Of a DNA stretch of 58,877 nt, positions 54,550 to 58,877 are shown one piece after another (the first letter of the stretch is position 1; every line of letters begins with the position of its first letter). Below the pieces are notes generated by a model that did no database searches, was not told the DNA's origin, and worked only from the letters and a program-made list of their open reading frames with translations. The position numbers and the translations under genes are program-made. The stretch is from Terriglobia bacterium (GTDB lineage Bacteria > Acidobacteriota > Terriglobia > JAIQFV01), in contig JAIQFY010000051.1 in the NCBI GenBank assembly GCA_020072965.1, positions 1 through 58,877 of the forward strand. Direction: 5' to 3'.

Positions 54550-56103
54550 ATGCTGAATGCGAACATCCTCGGCGAGCGCGCCCGGTTGACACCGGACAAA
54601 ACTGCGCTCGTCTTCGTGCCAACCCGGCAGCGGTTCACTTACCAGCAGCTCGACGAGCGAGCTATCCGCTGTGCCCGCTTGTTGACGGAAACGTGTGGTC
54701 TGCGGAAGGGCGATCGCGCCGGGATCCTGGCCAACAACAGCGTGGAATTCCTGGACGCCTTCTTCGCCGCTGCCAAGTCGGGCATCGTCCTGGTACCGCT
54801 GAACACCCACTACACCGCTCACGAGCTGGAATACATCATGCGCGACAGCGGCCTCCAGGTGTTGCTGTACCAGAGTCAATTCCGGGACACCCTGCGACCG
54901 CTGGAGAAAACCGCGGCTCTCAAACATTGGGTCGCGCTCGACGCCGGCGGCGGCCCTGGGGATCTGTCCTACGGGGAGTCGGTGGCCGCTCTTCACCCGG
55001 CGGGGTGGTCGCCCGTGCGCTGTGATCCGGAAGACCTTTTCTGCTTGCTCTACACCAGCGGCACGACGGGAAGGCCCAAGGGAGTGATGACGCCGCACCG
55101 CATGGCGGCCTGGAACGGTTACAACACCGCGGTTTGTTGGCAGCTTCGCGAGGACGACGTCAGCCCCGTGTTTACCCCCCTATATCACGCCGGGGGTCTG
55201 GGCGCTTTTCTCATGCCCATCTTCACCATCGGGGGAACGATCGTCCTGCACGGCGGTTTCGACACCGGCGAGATCTGGCGGACCATCGAAAAGGAAAAAT
55301 GCACAGTCGTTCTCGGCGTGCCCACCATCTACAAGCTGCTGATGGAGGCGCCAGAGTTTCAGCAGGTGGATTTGCGCCACGTGCGTTGGTTCGCCTGCGG
55401 AGGCGCGCCTCTGCCCCTCCATGTCATCGAGACCTACCAGAAGCGCGGCGTGGTTCTCAAGCAGGGGTACGGGCTCACCGAGGTGGGTGTGAACTGCTTT
55501 TCCATGACCGCTGAGGAATCCGCACGCAAGGCCGGCTCCATCGGTAAGCCGCTTATGTTCACGCAGGCGCGGCTGGTGGACGCCCAGGGCAACGACGTCC
55601 CCGTGGGTGAAGTGGGCGAGTTGCTGTTGCGCGGGCCTCACGTCTGCCAGGGATACTGGAACAATCCCCAGGCCACGGCGGCGGCCCTGGACCCCGGGGG
55701 CTGGTTTCACACCGGCGACTTGGCGCGCTGCGATGAAGAGGGTTTTTTTTACATTGCGGGTCGATCCAAGGACATGTTCATCAGCGGTGGGGTGAACGTG
55801 TACCCCGCTGAGATCGAAGGCGAGCTATTGCTGCATTCCGGAGTGCAGGATGCCGCCGTGGTCGGCGTGCCTCATCCCACCTGGGGCGAAGTCGGCGTCG
55901 CGTTCGTGGTGCGGCGCGCCCCGCACAATGCCACAGCGGAAGAACTGGCCCATTTCCTCGGCGAGCGGCTGGCCCGGTACAAGGTCCCGAAGGAGTTTTT
56001 GTTTGTGGACGCCCTGCCGCGAACGCCCTACGGCAAAGTGGTGAAGGGAGAGCTCCTGCTGCAGTACCGGGGCAGGAAAGCACCGGATTCCCCGGGTGAC
56101 TGA
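54550..56103 (+). CDS. AMP-forming acyl-CoA ligase
   Basis: This 517-residue ligase activates a carboxylic acid to its CoA thioester. Motifs are LLYTSGTTGRPKGV (P-loop), YGLTEVGVN, FHTGDLARCDEEGFFYIAGR, and the catalytic lysine in TPYGKVVKG. The text is closest to medium-chain or aromatic acyl-CoA ligases rather than long-chain FadD. AGGAG lies five bases before ATG 54550; the frame opens earlier inside the hydrolase gene. It is paralogous in function only to the ligase at 33120. Confidence 0.93.
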   Translation: MLNANILGERARLTPDKTALVFVPTRQRFTYQQLDERAIRCARLLTETCGLRKGDRAGILANNSVEFLDAFFAAAKSGIVLVPLNTHYTAHELEYIMRDSGLQVLLYQSQFRDTLRPLEKTAALKHWVALDAGGGPGDLSYGESVAALHPAGWSPVRCDPEDLFCLLYTSGTTGRPKGVMTPHRMAAWNGYNTAVCWQLREDDVSPVFTPLYHAGGLGAFLMPIFTIGGTIVLHGGFDTGEIWRTIEKEKCTVVLGVPTIYKLLMEAPEFQQVDLRHVRWFACGGAPLPLHVIETYQKRGVVLKQGYGLTEVGVNCFSMTAEESARKAGSIGKPLMFTQARLVDAQGNDVPVGEVGELLLRGPHVCQGYWNNPQATAAALDPGGWFHTGDLARCDEEGFFYIAGRSKDMFISGGVNVYPAEIEGELLLHSGVQDAAVVGVPHPTWGEVGVAFVVRRAPHNATAEELAHFLGERLARYKVPKEFLFVDALPRTPYGKVVKGELLLQYRGRKAPDSPGD

Positions 56104-56146
56104 GTTTTTCGCTCGTTGGGAAGGGAGTAAGGATAAGGAGGCCGAC

Positions 56147-56284
56147 ATGAAACCTATCTACATTGCCGCCTACCATCAATCCAACTTTGGAAAGCTTATG
56201 GCCATGTCGGTGCCGGAGATCATCCGAAACGCCATCCCCGGGGTGGGCCGCGAGAGGAGGGACGATGCCCGAGGTGACTGCTGA
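56147..56284 (+). pseudogene. N-terminal stub of an SCP2-type thiolase
   Basis: A 45-codon frame starts MKPIYIAAYHQSNFGKL, the usual opening of lipid-transfer-type thiolases, with VPEIIRNAI next. It then runs out of homology at about residue 31 and stops. The ribosome site AAGGAG is intact. The remaining 350 or so residues of a thiolase are absent; the next gene starts inside the stub. A deletion in the organism or an assembly join could explain it. Confidence 0.6.
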
Positions 56285-57116
56285 CCGCACCGGCTACGTG
56301 CGGGTCCAAGACCGCGATGTCTACTGGGAGTATTTCGGCCGTGGAGACCGGGAAGCGATCTGCCTGCTGAACGGCGTGGCTATGAGCACCCGCTCTTGGT
56401 ATGCCTTCGTCCCCCAATTACAGCCGGAATACGATTTGATCCTGTTCGACTACTGGGGCCAGGGAAACTCGTTCAGCGAGGATGCGCCCTACTCCATCCC
56501 CCGCTTCTGTGAAGCCCTCACGAAAATCGTGGACACCCTGACTATCCAGCGATTGCATCTCATGGGGATCTCTTACGGGGGGTTCGTCGCCCTGGACTAC
56601 GCGCGCCTCTACCAGGACCGGCTACACACGCTGACTATCTCCGGGATTCTCCTCACTCACGAAGAGCTATTCGAGATGTACGAGGAGCTTTCTTTGCTCT
56701 TCTACCGCAGCGGTCAGATGGAGCTGTACGCCTATTACCTGTACGAGAAGATCTTCGGCGAATCGTTTGTGCGGAAGATCGGCCCCCGGCTGCCGGAGAT
56801 GCGACAGAAGCTGATCGAGAGGTACAACGAACGGGCGCATTGTCTGGTCCAGCTCACCCTGGCCCAGGACCGCCTGTTCGCCGAACTTGATGCTAACCTA
56901 CCCGGATACCGGGCCATCCAGACCCCGACGCTGATCATGGCTGGCGCCGAAGATCGAACCATCCCCCCCTGGGTCCAGAAGAAGATCTGCACCATCCTGC
57001 CGAATTCACGCTTTGAGAAGATCGAGGATTCGGGACATGTCGTCTATCTGGAGAAGCCCGAGATTTTCTTCGGCCATCTGAAGAGATTCGCCCAAGCCAA
57101 ATTGCTCAGTTTCTAA
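56265..57116 (+). CDS. Alpha/beta hydrolase
   Basis: This 283-residue soluble hydrolase has nucleophile Ser103 (GISYGGF), acid in AGAEDRTIP and His in DSGHVVYLE. The oxyanion segment reads LLNGVAM in place of the usual LHG. The start at 56265 follows GAGGAGG; the longer frame from 56163 lies in the thiolase stub. It is the last gene of the cluster. The fold does not tell ester from thioester or C-C bond cleavage. Confidence 0.9.
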   Translation: MPEVTADRTGYVRVQDRDVYWEYFGRGDREAICLLNGVAMSTRSWYAFVPQLQPEYDLILFDYWGQGNSFSEDAPYSIPRFCEALTKIVDTLTIQRLHLMGISYGGFVALDYARLYQDRLHTLTISGILLTHEELFEMYEELSLLFYRSGQMELYAYYLYEKIFGESFVRKIGPRLPEMRQKLIERYNERAHCLVQLTLAQDRLFAELDANLPGYRAIQTPTLIMAGAEDRTIPPWVQKKICTILPNSRFEKIEDSGHVVYLEKPEIFFGHLKRFAQAKLLSF

Positions 57117-57476
57117 CCGCCTGCCTCCGCTCAAGCTGGCCCGTACTTCAGTTGGAGTATTAGCGTTTCGACGTCTGGCCTGAGTCTTTGGGTGGTAATG
57201 GTTTGTTCCAGCAGGCGCTGGCGATTGTCGACCGTCGAAGTTGGACCCCTTTTATTTGCTGCCTGCGTCGTGATGATCGGGGGCGTCCCCGGCTTTCCCT
57301 CCGAACGTCGCCATCTATCCAGACTTGGCCATCTGACATCCGTTTGTAGCTCTCTGTAATCTTAAGGCGTGGCCCACGGCGTCGGGGGCGCCAGCCAGCC
57401 TGACATCCGTTTGGAATCCGGGATTTGAGCTCTGCTTCGTATTTAAAATTTGGATTTTGTTTGAATTTTGGAATTT
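57117..57476. other. No gene recognised
   Basis: A 14-bp direct repeat CTGACATCCGTTTG occurs at 57333-57346 and 57400-57413. Otherwise no gene or terminator was seen. Confidence 0.4.
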
Positions 57477-57556
57477 GGGTTTTATTTGGAATTTGTCTTT
57501 TGGAATTTGGGTTTTGTTTGGATTTTGGATTTTGGATTTTGGAATTTACTCCGAAG
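57477..57556. repeat. Right inverted copy of an A/T-rich flank sequence
   Basis: This is the reverse complement of the block at 46152-46195, with both its ends (GGAATTTACTCCGAAG and GGGTTTTATTTGGAATTT) and extra internal GGATTTT units. It lies 38 bp before tRNA-Arg (CCG). Confidence 0.6.
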
Positions 57557-57594
57557 CAGTTCTTGCGTTAGAATCTTGAGCTGGTTTTCAGTGT

Positions 57595-57671
57595 GCGCCT
57601 GTAGCTCAGTTGGATAGAGCGTTTCCCTCCGAAGGAAAAGGCCGCTGGTTCGAGCCCAGTCAGGCGCACCA
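57595..57671 (+). tRNA. tRNA-Arg (anticodon CCG)
   Basis: The acceptor stem GCGCCTG/CAGGCGC is perfect. The anticodon stem TTTCC/GGAAA has loop CTCCGAA, and the T arm is CTGGTTCGAGCCCAG. CCA is encoded at 57669-57671. The first 16 bases equal those of tRNA-Arg(TCT). Confidence 0.95.
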
Positions 57672-57928
57672 TGACTTTGGAAGAGAGGTTGGAAGAGGGT
57701 TCGTACAATCGCGTCCGCCGCCAATCAAGGGATTGCGATTCAGACTTTCGGATTCAGATTTCTGACTCTTGATTTTTGATCTCAATCCGCTCTCAAATCT
57801 GAAATTTCAAATCTCAGATTTCAGCTTCCCATATTCTATTATTCCAACCGTAATTTTTTGCTGCGGGGCCGGTCGATTTTTTGTTTTACAATTTTGTCTT
57901 ATCAGTCTAAATTCATTACCCGCTCGAT

Positions 57929-58004
<76 letters not shown>

Positions 58005-58150
58005 AATTTCCTTACCTCTTTTACTCAGCCGAACTGCCCCCGCTCATTTAGATCGCTTCGCATTCATGGAAAATGGAGATGCGACCCTCTGATATACTCT
58101 CTCCATACAAAGATTCAATTGTCTAATGTCGAAGCCTGACTCCTTTTTAT

Positions 58151-58474
58151 TTAGATTCTCGCCTCGCGCGCACCTGTCTGAGCCCTACGCACCCGGACTT
58201 TCATTTCGATGCGCGACCCCAGACGATTGATGATCGACATGAGGCGATCAATGGTGAACCGCCCCAGGTCCGCATGGCGGATGCGCGAGAAATCGGCCGC
58301 GGCAATCCCCGTGCGATCGTGCGCCGCGCGCACGCTTAAGCCCTCCCGGTCCAGCGCCTTGATGATTTCAGCAGCGAGGATGGCCTTGAATTGCTCCGCG
58401 TCCGCGTTCTTGTGCCCCACATCGCGGAATACATTCCCGCTCCCTCGCGTCACTTCCAGCTTTTCGTCTTTCAT
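58151..58474 (-). CDS. XRE-type antitoxin (HigA-like)
   Basis: This 107-residue protein has a helix-turn-helix at about 45-85 (GLSVRAAHDRTGIAAADFSR). A conserved GRFTIDRLMSIINRLG segment and a basic tail follow. It overlaps the toxin-like gene upstream by four bases (ATGA), a toxin-first order typical of HigBA pairs. It would neutralise the toxin and repress the operon. Confidence 0.88.
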   Translation of the reverse strand: MKDEKLEVTRGSGNVFRDVGHKNADAEQFKAILAAEIIKALDREGLSVRAAHDRTGIAAADFSRIRHADLGRFTIDRLMSIINRLGSRIEMKVRVRRAQTGAREARI

Positions 58475-58722
58475 CGTAACATCTCCTTCAATCTCTTCAA
58501 ACGGTCCTTAATCAGATCAATCTCGCGTTTCGGCGTCTTGACGGCCCGCGTCGATTTCTTTGGGAACGCATGGATGACCCAGATTTCCTCGGCGAGCTGC
58601 ACCGCGTAGACTACGCGGTACGCATCGCCGTGGAACGGCAGTGCCATCCCGAACACGCCCGAGCCCAGACCGTGCATCGGCTTCGCAATGTCGGCCTTTG
58701 CGCCCTCGGCTGCAATCGTCAA
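58471..58722 (-). pseudogene. RelE/HigB-like toxin with damaged 5' end
   Basis: The readable 83 codons (from a TTG at 58722) cover the C-terminal two thirds of a Gp49-like/HigB toxin: GAKADIAKPMHG, FHGDAYRVVYAVQ, IWVIHAFPKKS and KREIDLIKDRLKRLKEML. The N-terminal part expected in the family is absent. The frame continues upstream only about 19 codons to a TGA, with no ATG or ribosome site. Such toxins are mRNA-cleaving interferases, so loss of the N terminus could inactivate it; alternatively a short form is made. Confidence 0.6.
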
Positions 58723-58877
58723 GGCCGTCAGGCAGACCGACCTTCTATGTGGTCGTTTTTGTCAAGCTCCTTGCGAACGGATATTTTACTTGGCTGTGGT
58801 GGCTCTTTGTTCAGTTCGGGAGATTCTTAGAATGCTCCCGGAACGACCTTCTATCCGTGCCGATCGAAGAATGATCC

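Noticed and set aside
57333-57413. Target-site duplication from the 14-bp direct repeat
   Set aside because: The 53 bp between the copies contain no element, and no transposase is near.
57482-57724. 80-codon minus-strand frame over tRNA-Arg(CCG)
   Set aside because: It overlaps the tRNA and the Lys/Asn/Ser-rich tail comes from the A/T-rich repeat.
58738-58760. Rho-independent terminator on the plus strand
   Set aside because: The CGACC/GGTCG stem is only 5 bp with an 8-nt loop, and no plus-strand gene lies upstream.

Overview
The window is a piece of a bacterial chromosome, most likely from an Acidobacteriota member (inference, moderate confidence). The signs are an Oar-like TonB-dependent receptor with an N-terminal carboxypeptidase-regulatory domain, several TonB-type energy transducers, a Bacillus/Wolinella-type succinate dehydrogenase pair, an ispH-rpsA-sppA-HU-HIT block, a bacterial inositol-phosphate synthase, and many GC-rich palindromes between genes. 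No rRNA, integrase, intact transposase or CRISPR array was seen.

Layout. 0-5 kb: a secreted FN3-type protein, an unknown small protein and two tandem receiver-PilZ regulators, with palindromic repeats between them. 5.2-10.5 kb: a minus-strand housekeeping block running ispH, rpsA, sppA, HU, HIT. 11.7-16 kb: a FliA-like sigma factor, a PAS hybrid histidine kinase and a zinc-ribbon membrane protein. 16.2-28.3 kb: galU, a TonB-like protein, two LolA-like exported proteins (one frame-disrupted), a class V aminotransferase with serA, inositol-3-phosphate synthase, a lipocalin-like protein and a second TonB-like protein. 28.7-39.3 kb: central carbon metabolism, with sdhAB (no sdhC next to it) on plus and acn-icd-mdh on minus, around an M19 dipeptidase and an acyl-CoA synthetase. 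40-45.7 kb: an unknown protein pair, a secreted M28 peptidase, a single-module Clp-like AAA+ ATPase and an OmpR-type regulator.

46.07-57.67 kb is the accessory-looking part. It lies between two tRNA-Arg genes (TCT and CCG) in the same orientation, and just inside them are inverted copies of an A/T-rich sequence. It carries a hemerythrin protein, a decayed DUF6448-like gene and a co-directional cluster: TetR regulator, TonB-dependent receptor, short-chain dehydrogenase, ketoacyl-synthase-III-like protein lacking the usual His and Asn, alpha/beta hydrolase, acyl-CoA ligase, thiolase stub and a second alpha/beta hydrolase. This reads as an inducible uptake-and-processing system for an unknown acyl or carboxylate compound, and it is the best candidate for an undescribed system here. 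A tRNA-Lys and a HigBA-like toxin-antitoxin pair, with the toxin 5' end damaged, follow.

Several non-coding elements recur: a roughly 217-bp dispersed repeat (two clear copies and one diverged copy), three tandem 69-bp units whose hairpins show compensatory change, and several long palindromes. All gene functions are inferred from recognisable motifs in the translations; no database search was run.
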